A stretch of DNA of 64,000 nt from Lewinellaceae bacterium (GTDB lineage: Bacteria > Bacteroidota > Bacteroidia > Chitinophagales > Saprospiraceae), in assembly GCA_016711435.1 (NCBI GenBank), contig JADJSY010000005.1:200235-264234 (forward strand), in the 5' to 3' direction. The position numbers were made by a program, and so were the translations under genes. Of the stretch, positions 25,961 through 37,457 are shown in pieces (within the stretch, counting starts at the first letter, position 1; each line of letters begins with the position of its first letter). Under the pieces are notes generated by a model. The model was given only the letters and a program-made list of their open reading frames with translations. It was not told the DNA's origin and ran no database searches.

Positions 25961-28374
25961 AATACCTTCAGCCGTACCTTCAACAGCACCGCCAGTTTTT
26001 CAAATGCCTTTTGCCAGCCATCATTGACAAAAACCCATTCTCCTTTGCGGTAACCTTTGGTCAGCACATAAAACACATTCTGGCTGCGCCAGATACTCGG
26101 TTTAAGTCCCATTTCAGCCACTGCTTCCAGCACAGTATTAAGCCATTCGACCCTTGGCACAGATGATTCGTCCAGATTTATTTTTTCAATTTCCCGGTAC
26201 ACCCGCTCCCCGATGGCATGGCGAATAATATCTTCGTCATTGAGTTTGATCCCCCATCGCTTCAGGTCGCCGGCAATCCGGTGCAGGGTACGGGTTTCTG
26301 CAATGTGCCCGTTTTCAAAGAATTCGAGCAAATCGGAATTTAAAACATACGCTGCGATATTGCGCCAGGCGTCGGGCAGGGGCAATCCGGCCTCCTGAAG
26401 CCCGGTCATCAGCTGGTAATTATCGTTGAAAACGTTGCGAAAATTGGATTCCGCCAGCGACAGGCTGTGATCGGTGATGTCGCTGATAATTTTCATTTTT
26501 TCATCAGCAAACAAACTGGACAGGGTAAACTTCTCCGGCCCGAAATATTCCTGCAAAATACCGATGACTTCACCCAGATTTGCCGCGCGGAATGCTTTGC
26601 TGGTGCGGCCGAACATCTCTTCAAACGTGGTGCGGTTCATCGTGCCACTGATATTGCCGATAATATGTTGTTGTCCCAGATACAGCACGGCAAAACAAAA
26701 AGTGCGTTCCGCATGGCTCAACCGGGAGCGAATCACCAGCCTGCCGGCAGCAAATTGCGGTGTGCCGGCTTCAATTTTTTCAAAAAACTCAACGGAAGCG
26801 GTGTAATTGAACAAATCCAGCCCTTCCGGGTCGTCTTCAAACAACGAAGCCACCGCAAAGTGCATCGCAACCCGTTCGAGGGTGACGCGCGTAGGCACTA
26901 CATTTTGCAAAAAACTGGCGGCGCCGTTGGGAAACGTATTACTGGGCGCTTCGCTCAGGCGGCGTACAAACTCCGGGTGTAGATCCGTAGCGGTAGCATC
27001 AAGGGCATAATCCATGGCCCGCAAGGCGTACTGGAGTATCTGATTGGTTTCAAGCCCTGAAATTTCATCAAAAAACCAACCGCAACTGGTATACATCAAT
27101 ACCGCATGGCGTTGCATTTCAAGCAAGCGGAAGGTGACCACCTTTTCCAAATGACTCAACTCGCGGCGCGCGTGTTTTTTCAGGAAACTACCTATCACGG
27201 CGCTGGAGCGGTCGAGCATCACTTCGATATAATCATTGCGGGCGGACCAGGGATCCTGAAGAAAACGGGCAGCCTCACGCTCATATATCGGGGCCAGGCG
27301 GTCGCGCAGCCAGTCGAGCGTCTCGCGCAGCGGTTTGCGCCAGCGCTGGTGCCATCCGGCGCGACCGGAATTGCAGCCGCAATCGGCCCGCCAGCGTTCT
27401 ACGCCATGCACACAGCTCCAGGAGGAGTTTTCGTGGATTTGCACCTCCCATTTCGGTGGAAAAAGTTCTAAAAACTGGCCATAATTGGTCAGTGTTGCCG
27501 ATTTGGCCGCTTCGATCAGGTTCATACAATCAGCCAGCGCCATTTCGCCGAACCGGTGGTGGTGACCATAACTTTCTCCATCAGTGGCAATATGCGCCAG
27601 CTGTGCTTCGTCATTGTTGTCAAAAATACCGGTCATCCGGTTTGCGAAATTTTGACCGCTGTTGAGCAATCCGTTGAAAGCCACTTCCTGGGCGATGCCG
27701 CCGTGGTAAAAAAACAGCGCAATCCGGCGGCCACTGGGCAACATGCACCAGTACGGGTGGCGGGTATCGATGGTTTCTGTGCTGACCTGCTGCCAGTCGG
27801 CAGCGCCGGGTTTACGGATGGCTTTGGCCTGCCGGGGCGCCAGAATCGTGAACTGTATACCATGCGAAGCCAATACTTCCAGGGTTTCGGTATCCGCCGC
27901 TGTTTCCGCCAGCCACATACCTTCGGGATAACGTCCAAAACGATGTTCAAAATCGCGTATGCCCCAGTTGACCTGAGTCACCTTGTCGCGGTAGTTGCAC
28001 AAAGGCATAATCAGGTGGCTGTGTACCTGTGCCAATGCGGAGCCATGCCCGCCGTATCGTTCCATACTCCGGTGGTCGGCATTGCGCAGCAGCGAGTAGG
28101 CTTCCGGGTCGTTTTCTTCCAGCCACGACAACAAGGTAGGGCCGAAATTCCAGGAAATGCGGTTGTAATTGTTTCTTATTTTAACAATCCAGCCTTTTTC
28201 ATCGAGGATTCGTGCGGAAGCATTGGGCGCGTAACATTCAAAATTGATGCGGGCATTCCAGTCATGAAAGGGCCGGGCTGATTCCTGGCGTTCTACAATC
28301 TCAAGCCAGGCATTTTCCCGGGGCGGCTGATAAAAATGGCCGTGTATACAGACGTACTTGTTTTTGCGAGACAT
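25909..28374 (-). CDS. GH57-family protein with DUF3536
   Basis: The ATG at 28374 (MSRKNKYVCIHGHFYQPPRE) is preferred over the extension to 28407. About 821 residues. The N-terminal GH57-type barrel shows CIHGHFYQPPRENAW, NFECYAPNASARI, WLAETAADTETLEVL (likely catalytic Glu region) and IATDGESYGHHH (likely catalytic Asp region); a DUF3536 module fills the C-terminal half. GH57 enzymes act on alpha-glucans, so glycogen or storage-glucan metabolism is likely, though no partner genes are adjacent. The last ~15 residues (LGYQLSVISYQGGHAWH) are translated from the GTTATC repeat arm and are probably not part of the fold. It is 39 bases downstream of ftcD. Confidence 0.85.
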   Translation of the reverse strand: MSRKNKYVCIHGHFYQPPRENAWLEIVERQESARPFHDWNARINFECYAPNASARILDEKGWIVKIRNNYNRISWNFGPTLLSWLEENDPEAYSLLRNADHRSMERYGGHGSALAQVHSHLIMPLCNYRDKVTQVNWGIRDFEHRFGRYPEGMWLAETAADTETLEVLASHGIQFTILAPRQAKAIRKPGAADWQQVSTETIDTRHPYWCMLPSGRRIALFFYHGGIAQEVAFNGLLNSGQNFANRMTGIFDNNDEAQLAHIATDGESYGHHHRFGEMALADCMNLIEAAKSATLTNYGQFLELFPPKWEVQIHENSSWSCVHGVERWRADCGCNSGRAGWHQRWRKPLRETLDWLRDRLAPIYEREAARFLQDPWSARNDYIEVMLDRSSAVIGSFLKKHARRELSHLEKVVTFRLLEMQRHAVLMYTSCGWFFDEISGLETNQILQYALRAMDYALDATATDLHPEFVRRLSEAPSNTFPNGAASFLQNVVPTRVTLERVAMHFAVASLFEDDPEGLDLFNYTASVEFFEKIEAGTPQFAAGRLVIRSRLSHAERTFCFAVLYLGQQHIIGNISGTMNRTTFEEMFGRTSKAFRAANLGEVIGILQEYFGPEKFTLSSLFADEKMKIISDITDHSLSLAESNFRNVFNDNYQLMTGLQEAGLPLPDAWRNIAAYVLNSDLLEFFENGHIAETRTLHRIAGDLKRWGIKLNDEDIIRHAIGERVYREIEKINLDESSVPRVEWLNTVLEAVAEMGLKPSIWRSQNVFYVLTKGYRKGEWVFVNDGWQKAFEKLAVLLKVRLKVLGYQLSVISYQGGHAWH

Positions 28375-28413
28375 GGGCGCGAAGATAGTCAAAAGGCAAA
28401 ACTGCAAAAGGCT

Positions 28414-30099
28414 TTAAATCTTGCTTTCAACAATCTCCATAATTCTCTGCTCTGCCTCGTCTGCCTGTTTTGCCATTTTTTCACCGTCGGCTACCACCTG
28501 TGCGGCGTAGTTTTTATCATCCAGACCCGAGGCGTTTATTTTCACATTCAAAAACGCCCCGCGAACGGCGGCACGGGCGCACAAAGCGCCCACGCCGGCG
28601 TCTGTGACCGAATTGGGGTTGCCTGTTTCGGCCATTTGACGGATCAGGGAAAAAGAGTCGAGGCTGAGCGTCATTACCCTGAACGGCACTTCAATCGCCT
28701 TCCGGGTGGCTGCCTGAACCGCTGCTTTCCGGGCCGATTTTTCTTCCGGCGTGCCGTTGGGCAGTCCGAATGCAGCCATGATGGCATTGAATGCGTCGGT
28801 ATCTTCATCGACCGCGCGGAGCAGGGCGTCTTTTAGTTGTTGTCCGCGTTCCGCGGCATCGGAAAATTCTTCCCAGCGCTCGTCCCAGCCGCGTTTGTGG
28901 CTGCTGAGGTTGGCCACCATGGTAGCCAGCGACACACCGAGCGCGCCGACGTATGCACTGATAGAACCTCCTCCGGGAGCGGGACTTTCAGCGGCGGTCT
29001 CATCGGCAAACGCGCGCAAATCTTTCTTAATCAGCGCTTTCTGCGCTGCGCTGTTACTTGTTTCGAGGTTGTATTCGATAATTTTCCGTTGCGGGTCAAA
29101 GGGCGCGAGTTCGTCCAGGCCCATCGACTTCACGGCAATTTTAATCAGTTCGGCATCGCTCACGCCGACACTGCGCTGCTGTTTGCGCAGGAAATATTTG
29201 CCTGCCGACAACATCACGTGAAGTGGTACGAGGCCGACCAATTCCGAGCCGGTGACGCGCATGCCGCGGCTGTCCGCACTTTTACAGCAGGCTTCAAAAG
29301 CCAGGTGCAGGGGCGTGGCGCTGATGTCGGTGATGTTCATCGAAATCTGTGCGATGCCGTACTCATCTATGAACCAGCCAATGGCTTTTACACCTTTGAG
29401 CAGGCCCGGCTCCCGAAGCGGTTCGCCCGCAGCATCTTTCAGCGGCTTGCCGGTAGCGGGGTCATTCAGCACCCGGCCTTTTTCGCGCACATCGAATGCG
29501 ACGGAGTTGGCGCGGCGCACGGAAGTAGTGTTCAGGTTGACGTTGTAGGCAATCAGAAAATCGCGCGCGCCGATCACGGTTGCGCCGCTTCGGGCGTTGA
29601 ATTGCGCCGGGCCAAAATCGGGTTTCCAGTCAGGGTTGGCTAATTTTTCAGGCAGACCTTCGTATTCGCCGCTGCGGATGAGGGCCAGGTTTTTGCGCTC
29701 CGGTTTGGTGGCTGCCGCTTCGTAGAGGTAAACAGGCAGGTCGAGTTCGCGCCCGACGCGTTCGCCGAGACGGCTTGCCCATTGGGCCGTTTCTTCCATG
29801 GAAATATGCGCAATCGGGATCAGCGGGCACACGTCGGTGGCGCCCATGCGCGGGTGTTCGCCGCTGTGTTTGCTCATATCGATCACCTCGCAGGCCTTTT
29901 TAATAGCCTGAAAAGCGGCTTCTATAACAACAGCCGGTTCGCCTACAAAAGTGACGACCGTTCGGTTGGTGGCTTTACCTGGGTCTACATCGAGCAGGGT
30001 AACCCCCTCGACGGCTTCAATAACATCCGTAATTTGTTTGAGAATAGCCGGGTCGCGTCCTTCAGAGAAATTCGGGACGCATTCGATCAGTTGCTTCAT
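28414..30099 (-). CDS. ftcD: bifunctional glutamate formimidoyltransferase/formimidoyltetrahydrofolate cyclodeaminase
   Basis: 561 residues covering three modules. The N-terminal transferase domain (1-~180) has ECVPNFSEGRD, MSKHSGEHPRMGATDVCPL and GARDFLIAYNVNLNT. The C-terminal transferase domain runs to ~325 (VTGSELVGLVPLHVML). The all-helical cyclodeaminase runs from ~345 to the end (AAESPAPGGGSISAYVGALG, NPNSVTDAGVGALCARAAVR). It moves the formimidoyl group from the histidine breakdown product N-formimidoyl-glutamate to tetrahydrofolate and then forms methenyl-THF with ammonia release. Other histidine-degradation genes (hutH, hutU, hutI) are not in the window. A -7 box lies 28 bases upstream. 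Confidence 0.93.
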   Translation of the reverse strand: MKQLIECVPNFSEGRDPAILKQITDVIEAVEGVTLLDVDPGKATNRTVVTFVGEPAVVIEAAFQAIKKACEVIDMSKHSGEHPRMGATDVCPLIPIAHISMEETAQWASRLGERVGRELDLPVYLYEAAATKPERKNLALIRSGEYEGLPEKLANPDWKPDFGPAQFNARSGATVIGARDFLIAYNVNLNTTSVRRANSVAFDVREKGRVLNDPATGKPLKDAAGEPLREPGLLKGVKAIGWFIDEYGIAQISMNITDISATPLHLAFEACCKSADSRGMRVTGSELVGLVPLHVMLSAGKYFLRKQQRSVGVSDAELIKIAVKSMGLDELAPFDPQRKIIEYNLETSNSAAQKALIKKDLRAFADETAAESPAPGGGSISAYVGALGVSLATMVANLSSHKRGWDERWEEFSDAAERGQQLKDALLRAVDEDTDAFNAIMAAFGLPNGTPEEKSARKAAVQAATRKAIEVPFRVMTLSLDSFSLIRQMAETGNPNSVTDAGVGALCARAAVRGAFLNVKINASGLDDKNYAAQVVADGEKMAKQADEAEQRIMEIVESKI

Positions 30100-30126
30100 G
30101 TGTGTACTGGTTCGTCAATTCAGGCC

Positions 30127-30135
30127 GCAAATGTA
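30127..30135 (-). promoter_or_regulatory. -7 box for ftcD
   Basis: TACATTTGC on the minus strand matches TAnnTTTGC, 27 bases before the ftcD ATG, implying a very short leader. Confidence 0.6.
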
Positions 30136-30180
30136 CGGGAATTTGGAGGCGGAAAGGGGAGGTTGAGATTGAGTTAAAAG

Positions 30181-30300
30181 GTTGAGGTTTGAGATGTTTG
30201 AGGGTTTGAAAGTGATGGTTTGAGGGGTGGTACTTCAAGGCTGGGTTGCCACCTTTGACCAGCCCTCAACAATCTCAACCCTCAAACCAACCCTCAACAT
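30181..30300. repeat. GGTTGAGG/TTTGAGG-type hairpin element
   Basis: Left-arm words TTGAGGTTTGAGATG and TTTGAGGGTTTGAAAG are mirrored imperfectly by CCCTCAACAATCTCAACCCT; a GTGGTA/TTGCCAC inner stem is weak. It lies between ftcD and the small membrane protein gene. Confidence 0.65.
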
Positions 30301-30305
30301 CTACA

Positions 30306-30725
30306 TCATTGCTTCGCCTGGTAGCCTAGCACAGCTCCAATGACCCCGCCGGCCAAGGCTCCCTGTACGGCATTTACAAGCGCATCGACGACGACGCTGG
30401 GAAATTGAAATGCATCCATAGAGGCATAAGAAAACAAATTGGCGCCTAACGCAATGAGAAAACTAATCCAGGCGCCGGCGATCGCTCCACTTTTCAGGGT
30501 GGTGATACCTGCCCAGCGACTATAAAGCAAGGCCAGGAGCAAAGACCATGACAGACAGCCCAGAAAGATGTACAACATACCAGGTTCGGTGCGCATCACA
30601 CCTTTGGCGGACTCCACCATCTGAGCTTCGAAAAAACCTTTTAAGGCAATTCCATAAATTAACCAGCCTGTCAGGAATGTGGTTACGGCGCCGGCTAATG
30701 CGGCGAGTAAAACTTTGGTATTCAT
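30306..30725 (-). CDS. small four-helix membrane protein of unknown function (DUF1761-like)
   Basis: 139 residues with four hydrophobic segments: VLLAALAGAVTTFLTGWLIYG, MLYIFLGCLSWSLLLALLY, GAIAGAWISFLIALGANLFS and LAGGVIGAVLGY. The layout (TM1, polar loop with EAQMVESAKGVMR, then three segments) resembles small DUF1761-type inner-membrane proteins. A near-match -7 box (TACTTTCGC at about 30761-30769) lies upstream. No function can be assigned. Confidence 0.7.
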   Translation of the reverse strand: MNTKVLLAALAGAVTTFLTGWLIYGIALKGFFEAQMVESAKGVMRTEPGMLYIFLGCLSWSLLLALLYSRWAGITTLKSGAIAGAWISFLIALGANLFSYASMDAFQFPSVVVDALVNAVQGALAGGVIGAVLGYQAKQ

Positions 30726-30995
30726 TTTGTTTTGATTTTAGGTGAAAAAAATTTTACTGTGGCGAAAGTATGATAAATCGCAATTTAAATACAAGTTTTT
30801 TGATAAATACTTTATGTTTATTTCAAAAATACTTTGATTAAAAGAATTTAAACCCTGTTTCAAAAATCAAATGTTTTTTGGCAGGTTATCATCCCGCATG
30901 GGCTTACGGTATCTAATTTTACCCCTTCCGGCAGCATTTTCCTAACAGGCCGCATCTCCGGATTATTCCTCCAGTTTCATCAACCTTTTTCGACA

Positions 30996-33900
30996 ATGGG
31001 AAATCGATTACGCCTTCATACTTTTTGCCTGAGCTGTTTGTTTGTTTGTTTTACAACCATCCTGTCGGCCCAAAATTTTACGGTTCAAATCAGCGGACCG
31101 TCTGCAATATGCCAATTTGGCTGTGCCACTTATACGGCGACAGTTACGCCGGGATCCACTCAACCCGAGGAAATCAGCCTGGAGTATAAATGGTTTGACC
31201 ACCACCACCTCGAATGGCAACCTGTTTACATTTTGTCCTACTCAGTTCAATTTGCCTCCGGGAACTGTGACGCTCCTTGCCAGGGTATACGGAATCAATG
31301 GCGCTATAGCCGTCGATACCCTCAGTGTTTTCATCCTTCCTTTTGAACCGATTACGATCAAATCTTCCAATCTGGCGCCTTGCAACAGCGAAAGCGATAG
31401 TTCTTTTTGCGAAAAAGTGTGCCCCGGCGCAACCGTGACGTATTCAATAATGTCGAATACGCCCGCAGGGCAGGGCTTCTACAGTTGGAACGTTACGGGC
31501 GCCAGCAGCTGGACAATCAATTCGCCCACTGGAAACCCGGACGACAATGGTACTTCCATCACCGTCACCTGGGGCGCTACCGGCGCCGGTTCGGTTTCGG
31601 TATTTTCAGATGGCTTTGGATGTGGGGGCGAGGCTTCTCTCTGTGTTACCATTATTGCAGCGCCGCAGGCGGCATTTACGAGCAATCCGCCCGCTCCTGC
31701 TGCCGGAAACCTGACGGTTTGTAAAGACCAGACCGTTTATTTTCAAAACCAGAGCAGCGGAGCCGACAGTTACGAATGGGGTTTTAGCGACGATCTCAGT
31801 ACTTCGACGGAAACCAGTCCCCAGCACACTTTTCTGACGCCGGGCGTCTATACGGTCAGCCTGATCGCATTCAGCAACTGTCTTTGCTCGGATACAACCC
31901 AGATGACCATAGAAGTGCTCGATGCGGCATCGCCCAGCCTCGATTGTGTGGGTAGCGTGTGCCCGGGCGAAGCAGTGACTTATACCGCTTCCAATGGCTG
32001 CCAGCCTTTTAACTGGGCAGTTTCTGCCAACGGAACCATACTGGGCGGCGGCACTGCCGACTCGGATACCATTTCCGTGTTGTGGAATACCGGCCCAACA
32101 GGTACCATCACTTTGGGGTCGCAGCCATGTTCTGGTATGGTGTGTCCCATACCGGCTATCCTGGAGGTTCCGATCATTTCAGATGATGCGGAAATTGAAG
32201 GGCGCGAGCGCGTTTGCCCTGTGTCCACAGAGGTCTACAGCATAGAACCTTTCGGCGGAACCAGTTTTAACTGGACCTTGAGCGGCGACGGAACCATTGT
32301 GGATGGGCAGGGCACCAACCGGGTGACCGTGCAATGGACCGGCCCTGTAAATACTTCTGTAAGCCATTGGTTGTCTGTTACTTATGAAAACTGTTATCTG
32401 GGTTGCGGCGGACAGGACTCTATAGAAGTACATATCTTATCGGCGTTTGCCATCAATGGTCCGGTGGAGGCCTGTGTGAACGGCAGCGTTGCCTTGGTGT
32501 CCAAACTCATTTCAAACGGCCAGAACCTGAACGCCAACTGGACCCTGTTCGACCCGAGCGGCGCCTCCGTCTGGACTGCGGCTAATACCGCTTCCGTCAT
32601 GCCGGAATTTTTAAATGGCGCCGGCAAATACCGGGTGCTGGCGGTTCCATTTGATCCTGCGCAAACCTGTTCGGACGAACAGGAATGGGGCGTGCAGGTA
32701 GCGCCTTTGCCCAATGTGCCGGGGGGTATTACCGGGGAAAGAAATATTTGTCCGGGCAGCACGTACACGTATGAAGCGCTGGGCGTTGCGCCGAATAAAA
32801 ACGTGCGCTGGACGCTCACGAATGGCTCGGGGGCCGCACAAATGCTGTTCGGTAACCCCGTCAATGTAACCTGGGCTGCCGCAGGGCCATACCAGTTGGC
32901 CGCTGCAACGGTGAGTACCAACGGTTTGAATTGCAGCAGCGATACGATTCGAATTGACCCCGTACTGATTGGTATTCCGGCTATTACCGGAACAGTAGCC
33001 GCCTGCGAAGACGCCTTGGGCAGTTATTCCATTGTCCCACAAGGCATTGATATTCAGTGGACTATATCACCTGCAGGCGCCGGAGCGGTTGCCGAAGGAC
33101 AAGGCTCGAACGCTGCCGAAATTTTCTGGACACAACCCGGCAACCACACGGTCAATGTGGCGGTTTGCGGGCAGTCCGCTACTTTCCCGGTGACGGTATG
33201 GGCCAATCCCGAACCTGTCGTTCAGCACCCTGCCGGACTGTGTCCGGGCGCTACCGGACTCGTACAAACAAGCGTTGCATTCAGTACATATTCCTGGAAA
33301 GACGACGACGGTGCGATTTTGTCTACCATCGCCATACCAAATTTGTCTGCCGGTACCTTTGCCGTGGAGGTGAGCGATGCAAATGGCTGTATCGGCAAAT
33401 CTGAATTTACCATGGCGAGTTATGACGCGCCCGATGTGTCGCTGACCACCGCCGATCCCACGGGTTTTTGTAACAATGCCGGAGCTGTGCTGCTTACGGC
33501 GCTGACTGACGCCGACGCCAATTATACCTACCAATGGCTGCGCGATGCCAACCCGATTGCAGGCGCAGTATCCGTTGAATATGCCACCAATCAATACGGT
33601 TTGTACACCGTTCAGGCTACCAACACGTATGGCTGCACCAGCGTAGCCGGTCCGATCAATGTATTCAACTACTGCGGCGGCGGCGGTGGCGGACACGGCC
33701 CTCCGGGCGCCGGAGCCATTTGCCCGCCGGGCGCCATCGACATCAATTACGATCCGAATGTGCGTTGCGACTCGTTTCAATTGCACCTGATCGATAACCT
33801 CGGACAATATGTGCCGGGAAGCGCCAACTGGGTGTTTTTCATTTCAGGCGGCGCGGTACAGGGCGCAGCATCGGGCGATAATCCCTTTTTTGTGTTTGAC

Positions 33901-36900
33901 AATGCGGGTAAATACCTCATGTATGCAACTGTACAATTGCAGGACGGTAGTTTTTGTAAAGTGCTGGACTCCGTAAAAGTGGAGACGGTCGCCAGGTTTG
34001 ACCACGTGGCAGACTGTCCGGGAGACATTACGCAGTTCGAGGATGCAAGCGAGTTTTTACCCTCCGGCGGCATCACCGGCTACGCCTGGAATTTTAGCGA
34101 CCCTGGCTCCGGCGCTGCAAATACGGACATCATCGCCGATCCGCAACACAATTTTGCTGCATCGGGCATCTACCAGGTACAGTTGACAGTGACAGGCACG
34201 ACCGGCTGCACCTCCAGCGCGACGTTGCCGGTTGAGGTGCCTGCCCTGCCCGATGCGAGTTTTGCCACGCCTGCTGCGCGCTGTGCGGGTAATGCGCTGC
34301 TCTTTATACCCGCCAACACGCCGGGCAGTCTGCTGGATGTGGTCTGGGATTTTGGCGATCCTGCTTCCGGCAGCGCCAACGATGCGCAGGGCATTACGGT
34401 GTACCACAACTACGATACGCCCAATACGTATACGGTAACGGCCACCGCTACCAATGTTTTTGGTTGTACCGCCTCCTTTTCGATGCCTGTAACGGTGTCG
34501 CCGAATCCACTCAGCGGTACCATTACACCAGCCAATCCCGGCGCGCTGTGCGAAGGCAAAACCCTGACCCTGAGCGCCCCGGCAGGCGCTGTGAGTTACC
34601 TCTGGTCGGATGATCTGATGACCGCCACCCAGACGCTGGTAGTAAGTGAAGCGGGTGTTTACAGGGTGACTATGACGGATGCCAACGGCTGTACATTTGC
34701 GCCGCCTGCGGTAAATATTAACATCGCACCTGCTCCTGATGCGCTAATTAAAGCCTTGTTAATGAGTCAATTGGGGCAAATTGTCGGCACTTCATACCCG
34801 ACGCTGAGCGTTTGCAACGGAGAAGACGTGTTTTTGCAGGCCCAAGGCAACGGCGCCTACAATTATGTGTGGTCAGGCGGAAATGGTTTCACCGATGAAT
34901 TGATTTTTTCTGAAGATCGCGGCAACCTGCTTTCGGAAGGCGTCTATACGTACACGGTGACGGTAACCAATCCTGCCAATGGTTGTACTTCCGTTACAGA
35001 CCCTTTTATTGTGACTGTCAACCCCAATCCGGGCGGATTCAGCATCAGCAGCAACAGCAATTGTGCCGGCAATTCAACACAGCTGACCTATACCGGCCCG
35101 GAACCGGCCAACTGGCAGTTTTTCTGGAGCACTGGCGCTCCGGGTACCCAACTTACCACTGATGCGTTCGGCGCTTTTTTTATACGCGTCATCAACGAAT
35201 TCGGCTGCGAAGCCAAAAGTAATATCGTAACTGTCCTTCCCGGCCCGCAGGTATCGGCCATTCCTTCGGGTTGCCACGAACGCTGCGCGCCCGACACCCT
35301 TTGTATTCCCAATATCCCCAATATAACGAGTTGGCAGTGGTGTTTTAACGGCAACCCGGTTGCCGGCGCGACCTCTTCCGAATTTATTGCCGATGAAAGC
35401 GGGACATATTATGCGGTGTTGAGCGATGCCTTCGGGTGTACCGCCCAAAGCGATCCGCTGAGTATTCAACTGACGGGATTCACCGGCGATTTGCAGGGAA
35501 CCGTGTGGTCGGATGTAAACGACAACGGCATGGTAGGTTATACGTCTGATACTACGCTGGCAGGTATTACGGTGATGCTCCTGCAAAACGGCGTTCCATT
35601 GGATACCACTGTTACGGATGCCAACGGCGTTTTTAATTTTAATGATCTGCCGAATGGCTGGTATGTCGTTATGCTCGATTCGACCACTTTTGAACCAGGT
35701 TGGCGCGCAGTGATTGGAAAAGATTCGACCTACGTAAATGGCTGCGCAGAAGGTTTTGATTCGCTTGAATTACTGATGCGATTCGACTGCGTCCCCATGA
35801 TGACAACCGAACTGTTGACGGCCTGCGAAGGCAGTTTTGCGCTCTACAATGGCGTGCCGGTGCCTGCGGGTGTCAGTCAGGTTTTTCAGTCGACGGATGC
35901 AAACGGCTGCGATGTGTTTGTGATGGTGACGGTGCTGCCGCTGCCTGTTTCCAGCAGTGCGCTTTCCTTATATGCCTGCCAGGGCAGCACGGTTGCTTAT
36001 GCAGGTGTTGACTTGCCGGTAGGCGCTATACAACCCTTTCCCTTGGTCAATGCTTCAGGCTGCGATTCCATTGTTACCGTTACGGTATTGCCTTTAGCCA
36101 CTTCTACCGGAGCCGAAACTTTACAAGCCTGCCCTGGCAGTACGGCCACGTATGAAGGTGTCGATCTGGCCATTGGCGCTACGATGGATTTTACCCTTGT
36201 CAATGCAGCGGGTTGCGATTCCATTGTTACCGTTACGGTTACGGCTTTGCCGACCGGTGCTTCTGCCCAGGAAGTGTTTGTTTGTCCAGGGGAAACATAC
36301 CTCTATGAAGGTGTTGAGGTGCCCGCCGGGCAAACCCAGGACTTTACTTTGGTTAATCAATCGGGTTGCGATTCCATCGTGACTTTGACCGTAACGGCAT
36401 ATTCCACGCCCCTTACGCCGATCCAGGTGTCTGTTTGCCCCGGAACAGCTTATGAATACCAGGGCCAGCAAATTCCCATCGGTTCGACCGGGGAGATACA
36501 ATTGACAGGCTCTAATGGCTGCGATTCGACCTTGATGGTGACTGTAACTGCCTTGCCGGAGGCTGTTTTTCAATTGACCGGCACGGAGAGCTGTCCCAAC
36601 GAGTCGAACGCCAGTCTTCAAATTGCGAATTTGACCGGCGGAACCCCACCTTTTGAATATGCGATCAATGCAAGCGGCAACTGGCAAAACGATGCGGTGT
36701 TCAGCGATCTGGCAGCCGGTACATATACGGTGCAGGTTCGCGACGCCGCCGACTGTGTTTTTGCAGATACGATGGCGCTGACGGCACTGCCGGAGATCGT
36801 TTTCTCGACGGCGCCCGGTGTCATTCCCTGCGATTCTGTAGAAATCACCCTGTCGCCTGCACTGCTTTCCGGCAATGCGGCCGATCTTGATTTCATCTGG

Positions 36901-37332
36901 TCAACGGGCGATACAACCCGGCAAATCAAGGTCAGCGATGCGGGCACGTATACTTTTTCTGCCCAACGCAGCAACGGGCTTTGTCAGGCCGTAACAGGCG
37001 CTATAGAGGTGCAATGGGACAACCTGGGTAAAGATGAAGCGCTGGTGTATATCCCCAACGTCATTAACCCGGAAGCAAGCGATCCTGAAAATGGAGCGTT
37101 CCGCCCGCGTTTCGCCGCCAACCTGGATATTCTGAAATACGATTTTGCAGTATTCGACCGCTGGGGCACTCAAATTTTCCGCAGCCAAAACCCTTCGGAT
37201 AGCTGGATGGGCACGTTTAATGGCAGCAAACTCCGTCCGGGTGTGTGGACCTGGAGATTAGAAGTCGATATTGCGTTCTGTGGCCGGGTTGTTCCGATCA
37301 GGAGATCGGGCGATGTGACGTTGGTGCGTTGA
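30996..37332 (+). CDS. giant T9SS-exported adhesin-like protein with PKD, SdrD-B, SprB and CHU_C modules (frameshift near 31.2 kb)
   Basis: The ATG at 30996 gives the signal peptide (HTFCLSCLFVCFTTILSAQ) in one frame; the rest, to 37332, is in another. They join near 31190-31210, where EYKWFD in the first frame should continue as TTTSNGNLFTFC in the second, so one base has been gained or lost. The joined protein is about 2,110 residues. It contains many Ig/PKD-type modules (YEWGFSDDLSTSTETSPQHT, VSLIAFSNCL), a Gly/His/Pro spacer, an SdrD B-like domain (GTVWSDVNDNGMVGYTSD), five ~50-residue Cys-paired modules ending GCDSIVTVTV, a SprB repeat (NLTGGTPPFEYAINASGNW) and a C-terminal CHU_C domain (FAVFDRWGTQIFRSQ) that directs type IX secretion. 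It is expected at the cell surface in adhesion or gliding; no partner gene is adjacent. Confidence 0.85.
35790..36560 (+). repeat. five in-frame modules (~50 residues each) in the giant adhesin
   Basis: Five successive modules share the pattern C-x-G-x4-Y-x-G-V-x2-P-x-G, then GCDSIVTVTV. The third and fourth are closest at DNA level (TGCGATTCCATTGTTACCGT recurs). The paired Cys in each module could form a disulfide outside the cell. High local identity points to recent module duplication. Confidence 0.8.
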
Positions 37333-37351
37333 GGGTTGATAGGTTGGTTTG

Positions 37352-37429
37352 AATGTTGAGTTTGATGGTTTGAGGTGGTCACCTCTCGGCTTAACGTCAC
37401 CACCTCAAACCATCAAACTCATCAAACCA
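37352..37429. repeat. TTTGATGG-type hairpin element
   Basis: GAGTTTGATGGTTTGAGGTG is mirrored by CACCTCAAACCATCAAACTC, with inner GGTCACC/GTCACCAC and a CTCGGCTTAA loop. It uses the same word family as 16632-16793. It follows the giant adhesin stop codon by 20 bases and could end its transcript. Confidence 0.85.
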
Positions 37430-37457
37430 TAAAAACTTAAACCCCTACCTTCGCCCC

